The position numbers were made by a program, and so were the translations under genes. A model generated the notes under the pieces. That model made no database searches. It had not been told where the DNA came from and was given only the letters and a program-made list of their open reading frames with translations. 64,000 bases of DNA from Oscheius sp. JU75 (taxonomy: Eukaryota; Nematoda; Chromadorea; Rhabditida; Rhabditidae). The first letter of the stretch is position 1. Each line of letters starts with the position of its first letter. Positions 11,544 to 23,347 of this stretch are shown piece after piece. The DNA lies in contig JASJZC010000005.1 in assembly GCA_037178855.1 (NCBI GenBank), forward strand, positions 9,424,001 to 9,488,000. The letters are read 5' to 3'.

Positions 11544-11777
11544 CGCCTCTAAAATAGTAGGTAGATGATAGCATCCAAAAGCAAATCCTTCCAATACTCT
11601 AAAAGAAAAACAAGTTATACAAGGGTTTCTTTGAAGCCTTTCGTGGCCTGAATGGCTCAGACAGCTTACAGTAATGTTGACACCTCTATCTGTTCCATTC
11701 GCAATTGCATAAGCCCGGTGGAACAAAGGACAGTAAAAGTTCGAGCTGTTCTTAGGATTACTTTGGGTAAATTGCAA
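11544..11777 (-). CDS. Possible exons of an unrecognised gene
   Basis: Two exon-like pieces on the minus strand join in phase: 11777-11670, ending at a GTAAGC donor, and 11598-11544, preceded by TTTTAG and ended by a GTAGGATC donor. Together they read as a short extracellular-looking stretch with N-glycosylation motifs (NSS, NGT, NIT), then a hydrophobic run IGRICFWMLSSTYYF. They could be the missing 5' part of the sphingomyelin synthase-like gene or belong to another gene. A 22-bp word at its end (CTTACAGTTCAAAAG...CCTACC on the plus strand) recurs at about 9540. Low confidence. Confidence 0.25.
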
Positions 11778-11799
11778 ACCAGCCAGACGAAAAAACCTT

Positions 11800-13640
11800 G
11801 CTTTTCAAATAGTTAGCAATCCTTAGAACACCATGGATGGCCAACTTGGCCGACTATCCACCAGGATCACCGTTCAAATGTTGGTTTGGTCAAACCTGAC
11901 CCACAGAACATTGGAAACATCCGTACAAAGGTGCTAAACAAACTGTGTTTGACCCTAGATTAGCTGCAGAGGCCTGCAGAATTTCTGTGTACTTTTGTAA
12001 TCGGATGACATCTGGAAACTGATGTTTTTTCCAATCTCTCTACTGCTCTACAAAGACCAAAATATTGGAGAAAGAAAGTATTGTACTGCCTTTAAATTGA
12101 AAGAGTACTAGCCCTGGTTCAAGGAAAGAACAAAGGAACCAGGTCCTACAGTTGGCAAGATTAGTTCAGCCTATCGGTGTGTATGTGTGTAAAAGTGGAC
12201 AGTGTCTAAGATAAGAGACGGATAGCTATCCCAGTCATTTGTTCACGTCATGAGGAATTTTATGGAGACGAAGGGGTTGAAATCAGCGGGAGTAAAACTA
12301 TTCTTAGGCAGAAAACTGGGTCTGTAGCGCAGAGAGTTATCTTTACGGGTTATACTAACATAACCCCCGGGCTTAGACAAACATTGGGAGGGTTTTTCAC
12401 GTCCAGGTGCCTGCAGAGAGAGAGAAAAGTTCGGAGTAGTAGTGAGAGTCTAAAGCTTCACTTGGACCATATGACCTTTTGGTCTCTGTTGACACACTTA
12501 CGCATGAACTCGGGGAGTGACTCAATCTTTGGGTAAACCAAAGAACCATCATAAATATTTGGAAAGCAAATGGGAAGGGGAGGAGGAACGGTTCTTTGGA
12601 AGAGGTACTTTGTAGCAGTGGAATATTGGCCGTCTGAGGACAGCTGAGACCGTGCGGCATACTAGTCTGTGGTCTAGGGAGGCGTACGAGTTATGTTTTT
12701 AGACCTCGGAGTTAATACAGGAAAGAAGTTCTCGTCACATTGGGGAGAAGCTAACAAAGGAAATGTTCAGAATGAGCCCAGTAAGAGTAAAAAACAAAAC
12801 AAATAACGGAAATTCTGATTCACGGCGAAAATTCCGATTTCAGATTGTGCAGTCCAGACAGTACCGGAGCGGTAGGAAAAGGAAGAATGCATTTGAATGA
12901 AAGCAAGCGCAAGTATCAAAATAGCATCTTTTGTCGTGACTCATAAGAACTTGGGGTTCCTACTCTTTCTCTTCAAGAAAGAGAAAATACAATTCTTTAT
13001 TCGCTCAAGTTCCAAGCGATCAACTTGAGCAACTCATAGAGACAACAAAATATTCAAAGGTTCCAATTCATGTGAATATCTACGTATTTTTCCTACTGGA
13101 GCTAGGCTTGTCAACTCTCATTTGCAAACAGCATAAGCAAGTGACTAGAATAAGAAAGTCAGTCAACACCGTTTTACAATCATCAGAATTGTGTTGGCAA
13201 CAAGGTTGTTAGGCTATGCGGTTCCGACAACCGAACTCAAAGAGTTATTGAAGCTAAAAGCAAAAAAGGACCGTGTACTGAAGACGGGAGTCAGCTGGTA
13301 AAGTTTCTCTTTCTCGAGCCTTTTGCCAATGGAGAAGGACATTGGGTCGCGCCCTCTCTCTCACGCGGACCCTGCCAACCTCTTCTTCCCCTCTCTCAGG
13401 GCTCTTCCGAACAAGCAAACTTGTAAACTCGACAAACATGAGATCATGGTGCGTGGATAGGGGGACAAGGCTAAAATTCAAGTGAGAGACAGAGACGTTA
13501 AGGCAAATAATTTGCACCTGAGTCGTGAAAACTGATCTGAATCAGAACGATTAAGACCCCTGCACGTCCTAGGAAAGTCTTATGAGAAGAGTGAGTCAGA
13601 TCAAAAGGAGAAGTTGAACTGTCTGGTCAAATACCAGAGG
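11800..13640. other. Intergenic, repeat words only
   Basis: I see no exon series here. Words such as CAGCTGAGACC (about 11309 and 12642) and GACAGTACC-GGAG (12848) match those in the 10.6-11.3 kb region, so part of it is old repeat DNA. Confidence 0.35.
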
Positions 13641-13847
13641 TGAGTCAGGATTGTGACTTCTGCTCCCAGAAAATAAATAAATGAAGAGAGAAGGCAAGTT
13701 GTGGTTTCTTCCAGTTATCAAAAAATTTAAAGATGATCAGAAACTGAACGACATGAGCCATATCGACGGTGTTGTCTAACTGTGGAGTTAGTGGCTTTGG
13801 AGACACAACATTTATTGACCAAAACTGCAACTATAACATTCAGAAAA

Positions 13848-15641
13848 TCAATAATGACAAGTCTGATAGTAAGAATCCAAAAGATCACAAAGGGTTGGAG
13901 GGTCCAACTGGGAATCCGTGTCACCAAGATATACTGAATAGTCGATGGGACAGGGGAAAAAGTAATCATTGTGGTGTGGAATCAAATCGTATAATGAACG
14001 GACATTGGTGTAAATTTGGTACATGCTCTTGGTGTTGTAGATTGAGGAGTGCACTACCAGAACAAGGAAAACCTTCTCTGGGTTCGGAATGAATGCAAAC
14101 CGCATTCTTCCTATCTGGCGACGATAAATGTATCCTTGAGCCACGTTTCGTTCTTGGTTTCCGTCTTTAGCTGCCCCGTGAATTAGCTCTTCTGCTATGG
14201 CTCCGTATCCAGTGATTATTGAAGCCTTGTAGTTCCAGTTTCCAGTTCGCCATTTCTTGAATGGACTGTACGTGCTTCAAAAATAGTTATTACCTGAATG
14301 ATCTCAAAGACTCTCTTGAGGTATGCTGTTCCCGAGAAGTGAAGCTGATCAGCTGAATTCAACAGCTCCGTTAGACTCACTTGGACATCGTCAAAGACTC
14401 GAACCTCTTTGGGACTCTGAAATGAAACTGTTACTTTGAATAGTCTCGTGCCTGTCTCTGTCTCTTTGACTCTCTGTTTCGCTGCCTCCTTACCATTGTC
14501 CGGACAGTGCTCCAGTTCTCTAACGCCGCTTGACTCTCGAAAAAGGTCCAATTTCGATTATTCATCCATTCTTTTTGTACCAGCGTATGCTTGATATTGA
14601 GATCGCAAACATTTACAAATGGCCACTTCATCCAGCTGAACAGAACATCCCCGTGCCAATAGAACGTCGGTCTATCAAAGGTAAAGGGAAAGATTGACAG
14701 GGTGTCGTAGATAGGAAAGTTGCCGTAGCAGTGACGCCGGGAAAATGAGAACATCTGAAAGTTAAGGCTGGTTCATACTTTTGGTAGAAACTAACCCCGT
14801 TTCTTTCGTTCGTGTAGTCTCTTCCGAGCTGTCCCAGTCGGATTCGAATGTTGAACTTCGTGCAATTAGCACGTAGAAGATTGTCGACGTCCTTACAAAG
14901 ACGAAAGGAGCGAGAAAAGGCTCGAGGATGCATCTGAACTCTACTTTTGAAGAGCTTCTATGAGTAGCAGAGCCAGTCTATCACTTTTGTACAAGGCCAA
15001 CAGAATTGCCCAGGACTACAATATTGAAGCTGACGTTTAAAAGCAAGTCTTAGGACAGTTAAGATTTTAACCAAATTATCCGGTAGATACAATTCTCACT
15101 TGACCGTAACCTATCGGTGACTAACCAAGTTCTATAGGAGACTGTACAAGTTCACACTCGTAATGCCTCGGTCAAAGACGATCAATCTTATAGATTCGCG
15201 CCCGTACTCTTTTGACAGTCTGACAAGTTACGTTTCTACTACACCGACTTGGCTTGGAGCCATTATTGAAATGTTAGAGTAGATAAGGGAATTCACTTAC
15301 CTTTGAAAACACTCCCATCAGGTCATTGTGTCTAAGAAGCTTCAAGTCTACTGGCTCAGGAAGTGAGAGAGAGTAGCTTCCTCTTTTGGCTATGACCATT
15401 TTGAATTGTTCCGCCACGTCCTGATCCCATCTCTTCACACCGTTCGGACTGTCACACTCCTCATCAGCCCATCTACAGTTTCTGTCGATGTGAGACGACA
15501 GATAGTCTCTTTTCCTTCGAAACTCTTCGTCGCTTAGCTAAACCTCGGGAGTGTTATGAATGAAAACGGTTTTACCCTCATAATGTGGACATCGCTGTCA
15601 GTGAAAAATTCTTCAGGAAATGGGGTCTCGCTTGGATCCAT
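13848..15641 (-). CDS. Unrecognised 410-aa protein
   Basis: Six exons on the minus strand, every junction in phase 0: 15641-15576, 15537-15301, 14933-14796, 14754-14494, 14416-14294 and 14255-13848. The protein begins MDPSETPFPEEFFTDSD. It has a basic, charged first third (RRKRDYLSSHIDRNCRW), an aromatic-rich centre (YDTLSIFPFTFDRPTFYWHG) and a C-terminal part with KWRTGNWNYKASIITGYG and YIYRRQIGRMRFAFIP. There is no signal peptide or clear membrane helix. I do not recognise the family. Intron 2 is about 370 nt, the others 38-77 nt. A broken copy of its first exons lies head to head at 15831-16340. A 30-nt in-frame intron near 14050 is possible and would shorten the protein slightly. Confidence 0.6.
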
Positions 15642-15830
15642 CGTCCAGCTCCAGAATGTAGAAGGAAATGGAAAAGAGAAAAATGAGCTCTTTTCGGCGT
15701 TCGTAAAAGCGACCAAACCGAGTCTCAACGCTTTCCGTGGAAAGGAGAAGCGCTTTTTTTCATATAGAGTTCTCTTTTTCGAGGTGGTGGCTTACGCTTC
15801 ACGTTACAGTTTCACCATCGCTACTACAGG

Positions 15831-16340
15831 ATGAATCTCGAATCGACGGATAAACCAATCTTCCCAGAAAAACTCTTCACAGATAGTATGGCACATGTTT
15901 TAAATGTACGTATCTTTTTTTCTTCTGACCCTTATACAGCTCAACGATGAACAGTTCAATAGGAGAAAGGGCTATATGGCAAAGTACATCAAGGGAATTA
16001 AATACAATCAAAATCACTCGAAATGAACGAGATAAAGAAGCCCAGTACTTACAAACACTTGACAGAAGATCCTGCTACTCTCTCCCATTGCTTAAGCCGG
16101 TGGAACTAAAGACTTTTCAGAAAAAGGGTCTGCTAGCGATTTTTTCAAAGATATACGGAAGACATACTGCCGATGGTTTGGTTAATCTCAGGAATTCGTC
16201 GTTGTAAATCAGACAAACTCAATATCAAGTGGTCTCAGCAGCAGTACTTCGTCTCACCCATAGCATATCGTCCTTCAAGTAACAGGAATGTTTCTCGCTC
16301 CTCTAACTATCATATCCTTATTCGGCAAGCAAATCATAAA
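15831..16340 (+). pseudogene. Broken partial copy of the 410-aa gene, opposite strand
   Basis: ATG at 15831 opens a frame reading FPEKLFTDS, then a GTACGT...TACAG intron, then LNDEQFNRRKGYM. The intact minus-strand gene has FPEEFFTDS, an intron at the same place, then LSDEEFRRKRDYL. A frame change follows. The match then resumes with RRSCYSLPLLKPVELK and LLAIFSK (intact gene: KRGSYSLSLPEPVDLK, LMGVFSK). The donor after FSK is lost (ATATAC). A weak match to the third exon can be seen around 16265-16330, and the rest is absent. It sits just upstream of mks-1. Confidence 0.55.
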
Positions 16341-16443
16341 GCTGGGTGCACCTCCTTTCCCTTAGCATCCATGCGCGTAACCATGACGACCAGTCAGCTG
16401 GTCATTCAATCGCCACCGCTGCCCTTTCAGATTCCCAATAGCC

Positions 16444-18217
16444 ATGAGCTCCGATTTTGGGAGCATTTTCCATTACGCTGGACGGCTTGATGACATGAAA
16501 ATGAAGTCGGTTGTTCTAATTTTCTCTAATGGAAACTTTCCTTAGAATAACACTGAACAGAGTGGGTCCTGCTCCCGGCTCAGTCGATCCACTGGACTAC
16601 ACCAATGTTCTATGCGATGAAATTAGCTGTGGATGGAAGGAGGTGGTCAAGAGGAAGGTCCCATCGAGTTATGAGCGTCTAGAGCCGAGATTGTTCACAC
16701 TTTCTACGGAGGATTTGACCCAGTCGTAGGGGAATTCCGAATAAAGACAATGTTTGGTGTTCAGGAAAGAAGGTTCAGCTTCAAAGAAGACCTGTATAGA
16801 CATTTATGCATACTTGGGGGATCTAGCGGACAGGTAAGTCATTTCTGTGACGGCTAATATGGTATTCCAGCGATGAGACCCATTTTCACGACGCTCACTT
16901 CTGTCGGATCACTGCTTACGGCACTGGGAGAACCCTAGTTTTCGAACCTCCTTTGACCGCGAGTGGTTTTCGTCTGGAAGGAAAACTGGGGGACTACCTA
17001 GCTCGAATCCAAATCTATGATGATGGGTTTGCATCTCTGACTGATGATTTCTCAAGGATGGAAATGCTCAACCTACCGGATGCTGGAATGTTCGAGTTAA
17101 GTGACGAGAACTCGGTTCAGATCTGCTACAACATTACTATAAGTGAGTTTTTTTTTAGAGATGAGCAGCTGATGTAGTCTTCCAGAGACGGGTCAAGACT
17201 TCGGGTTCGATGCTGTGGCCCTACAATGGAGACTGTTCTCACAGTATGTGAAAAATTCCAAGGAGACCGGGTCAACTGGGTTCGTTTATCTGAGCAAGGT
17301 ATGTTACTCATACTTACAGTCGCCTTTGTTGGAAAATGTGAGAGGTCGAATGCACTTCGGATCTTTGTGTGCACTTTCTCTGATCCTTGTCATAACGTAG
17401 ACATTACTTATAGTGTCAAGATGTTAATGGGTTACCGTTTTCTGCGGTCCGTAGGTACCTAAACAGTAGGATTCGAAAGTGTCTAGCCAGAAACGAGGGC
17501 AGTTCTAAGATTTCTTTGAACCCAAAATATTGCATAATCCTGACAGAACACATTTGTCAGTCATCTTACTTCATTTCAGTCTGATTCAAACTGGAACTTC
17601 TCCCTCACCTTCCATTGCAACCTCGATATTTCGTTGTCAGATATCGGTTTCGGGGTCACGAATCCCACTCTTTTGCTCGAAGCAGACTCTGAAGACTCCT
17701 GGGGCAGGCAGTGGATAGCCGGCTACGGATGTTTGAATCTTCCACTGGCTTTTGGAACGTGCGTACATTTAAGTTGTGTCCTAATGTTGGTTTGCAGTAC
17801 GAGAGAAAGAGTCCACTTCTGGAGACCAATCAAAACTGATCCTGTCTCTCAACTGAAAGACTTCTTTCTCGGTAGTTGTGTGGAGCTGGACTCGGAGAAG
17901 TTTCTAAAGGTACCGTTGTTCCATATCTCCCTCAAAATCAGACTCAGGATGGCAGAAAAATATTCGGTCTCCAAACAAAAAGCAGTGGCTCTGTGGATGT
18001 GGAAATCACTACAGTCATCCACAGTCGACATTTTATGGCGAAGGACACTCTCCAACACGTGAAATATGGGACGAAGCTCGGACAGATTGGGTTAGTATCC
18101 TCTGTCTAAATATCTTTATTTTTCAGACTCAAATCCGATCTTTACTGGCGAATCATGAAAGTTCTTCTGGAGTTCGAAGAAGCCCGGCAGATGTTGCTCA
18201 AAGTCAGAAAGATTTAA
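16444..18217 (+). CDS. MKS1-like B9-domain protein of the ciliary transition zone
   Basis: MKS-1 belongs to the Meckel-syndrome complex at the base of cilia and helps gate membrane proteins into them. Exons I can fix are 16444-16505, 16546-16725, 16765-16833, 16871-17142, 17186-17298, 17580-17758, 17798-17909, 17948-18090 and 18127-18217. Joins around 17299-17579 (one or two short introns) remain uncertain. Marks of MKS1: an N-terminal YAGRLDDMKMKITLNRV, EISCGWKE and LFTLSTED. A B9 domain with 'DSWGRQWIAGYGCLNLP' and HFWRPI follows. Then QLKDFFLGSCVELD, FGLQTKSSGSVDVEI with HSRHFM, and a basic tail EEARQMLLKVRKI. Human MKS1 has RYRVEGYG, STWRPV, ELRRFFIGGSLELE and TETTGSV at the same places. 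mks-1 fits the ciliated sensory neurons implied by nearby chemoreceptors. Confidence 0.85.
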
Positions 18218-18262
18218 CCAGAACATTAAAGCTTCATACCACAACAAAATATACATACAAAG

Positions 18263-20870
18263 TTACTCGTCAACTGTCATGCTCCTCCTCCTGATTTCCG
18301 CGTCTCGCTCCACCTGCATCTTCTTCTCGTCTTCCCACCCGTCCGCTGTCGGCCCGAGATAACATTCAAACTCCCTTGTCTGGATTATATCTAGAAATTC
18401 TGCGCCCAGTAGACAAAACAAGGCTGCATACTCATAAAGAGCGATAGTTGGTGTCGCTGAATTGAAACTATTTGAATCTTCCGCCAGAAACTCACTGAAA
18501 TGATCGCAATGATTGTACTGCAGGTACACCCGTAAATTCTCGTAGTTTGGCAAGAACGTTGGAGAAATTAAGACCAGGAGGAGCAGACGGACTCCTGACA
18601 TGACATGGAACCCCTGAAAAGTGTTTCATATTCCGGGTTTTTGTATGCAAATTGACTGCCCGTGGAATGACCATAGCGCGGGGTCTAACCTCACAGACTC
18701 ACAATTGAATCGTCCGTCTGAGACGGATTAGAACCAAGTTGATCTCTATCGGTCACCTTCACTTGACTCACCAAATGCCAAAGCGAAAATAGCATCTTGA
18801 CAGCGAAGGTGGCATAGACCAGGATAAGGGCGTTCTCGAAGAGGTAGAAGTCTGGAAAAGGTCATTTTTACTTGTCTGGGCTAGACTCCCAACAGCTCTT
18901 AGAATAGACCGCGCGGCTAATCTCGTAAAAATAGGCTTGCTTCACACTTTGATCAGAAAAAGCCCCATTTTTCTAGACGTGCCCTTGAGCGGAAATAGTG
19001 CACGTCTTTTTTTCGAATGGTGTTCCAAATAGAGGAACAGTTCACAAAGGATGAGAGGACCTGGTCAGAGATCCAAAAAAGCTGCAGATCATCGGCTTGC
19101 TTCAAAAAGTTCTAACGGCGGCAGTTGAATGTCTACTCTGTTCACACCCGTTCCTGTCACAGTTTACCTCACCTTGCTCGTTAGTGAGCTCAGTTGAGGA
19201 TGAGCCTAGGTTTAACATACGGCTTGTAATTGGTCTCAAGATCTATGGAAGCAAAAAAAAAACAGACCGAGAGGTGCTCGCCAATACTCAAATTTTTAAA
19301 ACACTCTTGTATGATGCAATGCTTAAAGAGCTGATTTGTAGCGCATACTTGTTTGTCTGTACTAAACAGCTGTAATTACATACTTAGAAAGACAAACTGG
19401 ACACCACTGACTATGTAGGATACGGAACACTAGAAATGGGTGGTTCTCGAGTTTTACTATTCTTTAGGTAGGCAACAAACTATCTTCTCAGGTGATTCCT
19501 TCTTTCCTAATTGACATAGAATCTGGTACCACTCACATTTTCCATCAGGTGTAGCCAGATAGTTGGCCACTCCGAACAAGCATACATTATGCATGAGCTC
19601 ATTCCCCACAAAGATTTGCATCAGTCCCTTTTGTACTCTTCGATCCCGATTGTCGCCCTGGTGCAGTCTCATAAAGGCGAGGACAATTGCCTGGAAGACG
19701 CGGAAGGTCATTCCTAACAAGACGGCGACGCGAAGAGGAACCTGAAAAGAAGGGCTTTTGAAACAGGCGCCAAAGTGGCCGAATCACTTGAACCCAAGGT
19801 TTTAGTTGACTGGATCTGAAGAGCGACGGGAACCAATCGGAGTCTGGAGTCGTGCGCGGCTGTAAAGAACAAAAATTTTGGGTGTACAAGATAAAGACAA
19901 GAATCTAGTTCAAATTTTTTAGTCAGCTATACAGCGGTGTTGATGTGGCCATTTTCAAAGCCACAGACTCGACAGTTAGACTGCGTCGGGGTTGTGGTCT
20001 AATTTGGTGTTTACAGTTGTGTACTTCGAAAGATTTGTTCATGTGTTTCGATGAATCCTCGATCGGTAACCGAGTCAATCTTTTTGGTATGGTCAAGGGT
20101 TCAAAAATAGAAAAATTTGCTCAAATGCAAATCGAATCCCTTGACGTCGGGATCAAAATTTTTTCTTCGGAAGCCGCCTAGACAGCCGTTCACATGTTTC
20201 TGCCTCATTGACGCCGTCAGCTTCATTTGGTCTTTTTTTTGGGGTGGTATGAAGAAGAGGAGGGAGGCGTGTAACTTCTTCTAGTTTCGAAAGTTGTCAG
20301 TATTCTCGGAATCACAATTGAGAACGCACTTCAACTAGTAAGATTGTTGTTAGTGACAACTTTTGGGACTCGAATTAGTAAACAGTTTTTATTTATTTAG
20401 TTTAGGAAGACTCAGAAAACAGGCCCCCAGGACAAGATCTATTTCATTTTTTTTTGCAAACCGGAGAATATTATGCACAAAAAATGACGAACTCACCCAA
20501 CAGAAGTTGTCATATCCATTGCCAAAAAAGAACACATACTTCCCCTTCAACCTCTCATCAAACCATGTCCCAGAGAGTGTTCCATTGAACATCTCCTTCG
20601 TCTCAGGATCAGTATAATTGAAGTATTTGATTCCAGTCGATGTTACCTAAATTCTAAACTTCACTAAGCACCGAAACAGCTCACACTATAATGTTCCATC
20701 GCCCACAGTGTCCTCTTGTGGGTATTCACAATCGGATATTTAACTGGGTCATTGATGTGAGCCAAGGAAACTGTCAGCAAGTAGACAGTGATCCCAAACT
20801 GCAGCAGACCAATCCAGCTCAATTTCAATTGCAAATAGGGTTCTGGGGCTGCTGATTGGCAGCTTGACAT
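18263..20870 (-). CDS. PGAP2/FRAG1-like multipass membrane protein
   Basis: Six exons in phase give 345 aa: 20870-20685, 20646-20497, 19859-19794, 19741-19537, 18851-18772 and 18613-18263. A first hydrophobic helix (LSWIGLLQFGITVYLL) is followed by a lumenal loop with NYT and NGT sequons. Then come several helices with GNELMHNVCLFGVANYL, KYFYLFENALILVYATF and IALYEYAALFCLLGAEFLD. These match the order of features in the Frag1/DRAM/Sfk1 family protein PGAP2 (its 'NVVENLALL', 'HENAFIVF', 'AILEYTVVL'). PGAP2 acts in the Golgi on the lipid part of GPI anchors. The tail is highly charged. The intron 20496-19860 is long and empty. An AG lies just before the ATG, so the start could be an internal exon. 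Family assignment is by pattern only. Confidence 0.62.
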
Positions 20871-21323
20871 ATCTGGAACAGGGGAGGCCGATGAGTGTTT
20901 CTCTTAAGGAGAAAGATAGTCCAAAACAACTGGTTATAGCCAGAGAGCGAGAAATTGGCGGAAGGTGGTAAAAAGGAGTCAAACATGAACACACAGTTTC
21001 ACGGCTGGGGGAAGTGGAAAGGGGGGATCACACGCTGTGCGAAAGGGAGGGATTGAAACATGCCCCGAGGAGAGAAAGTTGATAAGGAGACAGTATGGGA
21101 GAGACACGGAAGGATAGCGAGACCTTAACGGTGCCAATGAGACATAGAGCGATTTGTGTGTGGGGGAGAAGAGAGGCTAACAGGGCGGTTGAAGCGGAAG
21201 GAAAAATGGGATGCGATTCGATTAGATCGCTTCCTGACCTTTTGTTGGGCTTGATGATGAGGGCCATGGGAATGGGGACCAGGTAGGTCCCAAAAGGAAT
21301 GCGGCTGGGTTGAAAACTGTTTG

Positions 21324-21368
21324 TTTTCAGATCTTGTGTTTAACAAATGTAAACGCAAGATCTGAAAA
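21324..21368. repeat. Inverted repeat, 19-bp arms
   Basis: Arms 21324-21342 (TTTTCAGATCTTGTGTTTA) and 21350-21368 are reverse complements with one mismatch, separated by 7 bp. This could be the core of a small palindromic transposon or a stable RNA hairpin. Confidence 0.7.
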
Positions 21369-21575
21369 TAAAGCTCATCGTTTAGAAGCAAACTATACAT
21401 AAGCAATTTCGATCACAGCAGGTTGTCAGGAAGAGGGATCTAAACTCACACGCCAGTGTTGAGATATTTCGAGTTGCAGCAGGACTATGGAGAAAGTGGT
21501 ACTAAACGGGACAATTGGGGTCTTTAGAATCTACAAGGCCAAAAAATTTAATATTGACTAAGACATTAGTTATGC

Positions 21576-21625
21576 CATTTTCCGTTAGTTACCAGTTAAA
21601 ACGGAAAATGAACTAACGGAAAATG
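21576..21625. repeat. Inverted repeat, perfect 15-bp arms
   Basis: CATTTTCCGTTAGTT at 21576-21590 and its exact reverse complement at 21611-21625, with a 20-bp loop that contains a further GGAAAATG. It lies about 210 bp from the previous hairpin; a MITE remnant is likely. Confidence 0.7.
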
Positions 21626-23087
21626 AAAGTGGGAATGCCACAAACATGTCACCAAATTATGCGGCTAGGGAAACAAGCAAGATTATGAGAAAGCCAAACG
21701 GAAGCACTCTAGCGCACCGTTCCAGATAAGGCCAAATGTGAAAATGCCATTGGAAGACTCTCTAAATACTGAAGACCTGTCAAAAGCACAAAAGTTCGAA
21801 AAACCGACCACTGTTTCTCATTGATTTGACCTGATCTCACACTATCGGTTCTCTCACTTAGGCCCATAAAAAGCTCTCGTATGTGGTGAAAGCCATGAAA
21901 CGCTTATCACATTGAAACAATGGATAAACATCAAATCAGCTTGGAGTGGCTGATTAGGACATCGTTCAAAGGCACTACATGGCATTCCTGGATCTCTCGA
22001 TCCACTAACCAAATAAAGTTTTCCGGCACTCGTTAACGACCGTTGCATGCCATCTTCCTTGATTTTATTGTTCGAGATATTGTACTTTTCTGCTATGTTT
22101 TGGTGAGCAAAAAGGGAAGTAACTTTGGTCCCCCATAGCCCTGAGGCGGGGGTGGGGCTTAAGTAGACGCTAGGGTAAAAACAGCTTGGAGAGCTTATAA
22201 AGAATTGGAATCAGATCATTTAACATGCTTGACATAGAGAATCTATTTCTACTAACTGACCCTATCACTTAGCAATTGCAGTGATTCTTGGTGATTCCTC
22301 TCATGGAATAGGCTTGCAAATATGGCGACAAGGCGGAGACAATTAGTTGGCATGATAAAAAGTGAGTGAGTCCGAACACGATCATATCCGACTGGGGGAG
22401 AATCCAGATAGCAATGCGTGTTGGCTTCAAAATCGTGTAAGGGGACACTTTTTGAGTACCCTTTACGTCATGGGAATGGTGGGGAACTTAAGACAAATTC
22501 ATACTGTTCAGTTTGTTTCGGTAACTTCATTGCGCGACCGTAGTATGTAAATTTTGACAACATTACAGTATGATCCAATAGCTTCAGTTGAAAGGATCGT
22601 AATAATTCTGAAGATTTGAAATGCTCCCATTAATCTCTTTTTCCACTGAATGAATCAAAAAACCCTTATCAGGTGGTCAGCCTGTACACGGTTCTGTTGC
22701 AATTCTGCCCCGATTAATAAACGATTGCTAGAGGTAGGGGAGAGACAAAAGATGAACTGTTTGGGTTTTGCGTAGAAGAAAAGAAGAAAACTTGAAACCG
22801 ATAGGGATTTCGCGTTCTGACAGGCGGATCAGCAGAGAAGCTGGTCAGTTTTACAATAGTGAAAAATCGCAATGCTTAAACATGTAGTCTGTTCAGAGAA
22901 ACAAGACAATTTGATGGTCTATCATCTGTAAGGCTGATCAACTGACAAAGACGCACAGAAAGGAGTGTACCATCTGAGACACCGCCGTCTGTTATGAGGA
23001 CACAGGGACCCAATTGAAAAGTGCTTGTTCGATATGTAGACCCTTTAAAACACAACTAAGACCTTCCAAAAAAAGAAAAAAATTGAC

Positions 23088-23160
23088 TGATCTCGGGCGG
23101 GCTCGAACCGCCGGCCTTCTGTGTGTTAGACAGATGTGATAACCACTACACCACGAGATC
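23088..23160 (-). tRNA. tRNA-Val (anticodon AAC)
   Basis: On the minus strand the cloverleaf is complete: acceptor arms GATCTCG and CGAGATC pair fully, the D-arm contains GTGTAGTGGTTATCAC, the anticodon stem is TCTGT/ACAGA with loop CTAACAC (anticodon AAC), and the T-arm is GGCGG-TTCGAGC-CCGCC. There is no intron, and the discriminator base is A. The gene stands alone between two sparse regions. Confidence 0.93.
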
Positions 23161-23347
23161 GCTGTAATCTCAAAAAAAGTTTGGACTCACCACTGACGAC
23201 TAGTGCCTACTATTCGCGGCAAAAGAGAGGTACTGTGTTCAACACCCCTTTTCACCTCGTGTTCACGCAAAAGGCTTAACTGACTTTATTTTTACATTCC
23301 AAATAAGCACAGTTTCAAAATACAGGTAGTCGCGAGACTCGTCTCTT

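Larger units (their letters stand above)
20900..23087. other. Intergenic, two hairpins, no gene recognised
   Basis: No exon series or domain was seen on either strand. The only structures are the two inverted repeats listed separately and a GC-richer patch at about 22135-22160. Confidence 0.4.

Noticed and set aside
13727..13969. Hydrophobic minus-strand frame (QPFVIFWILTIRLVIIDF) resembling an ion-channel helix
   Set aside because: It overlaps the last exon of the 410-aa gene in another frame and has no pore or other channel helices nearby.
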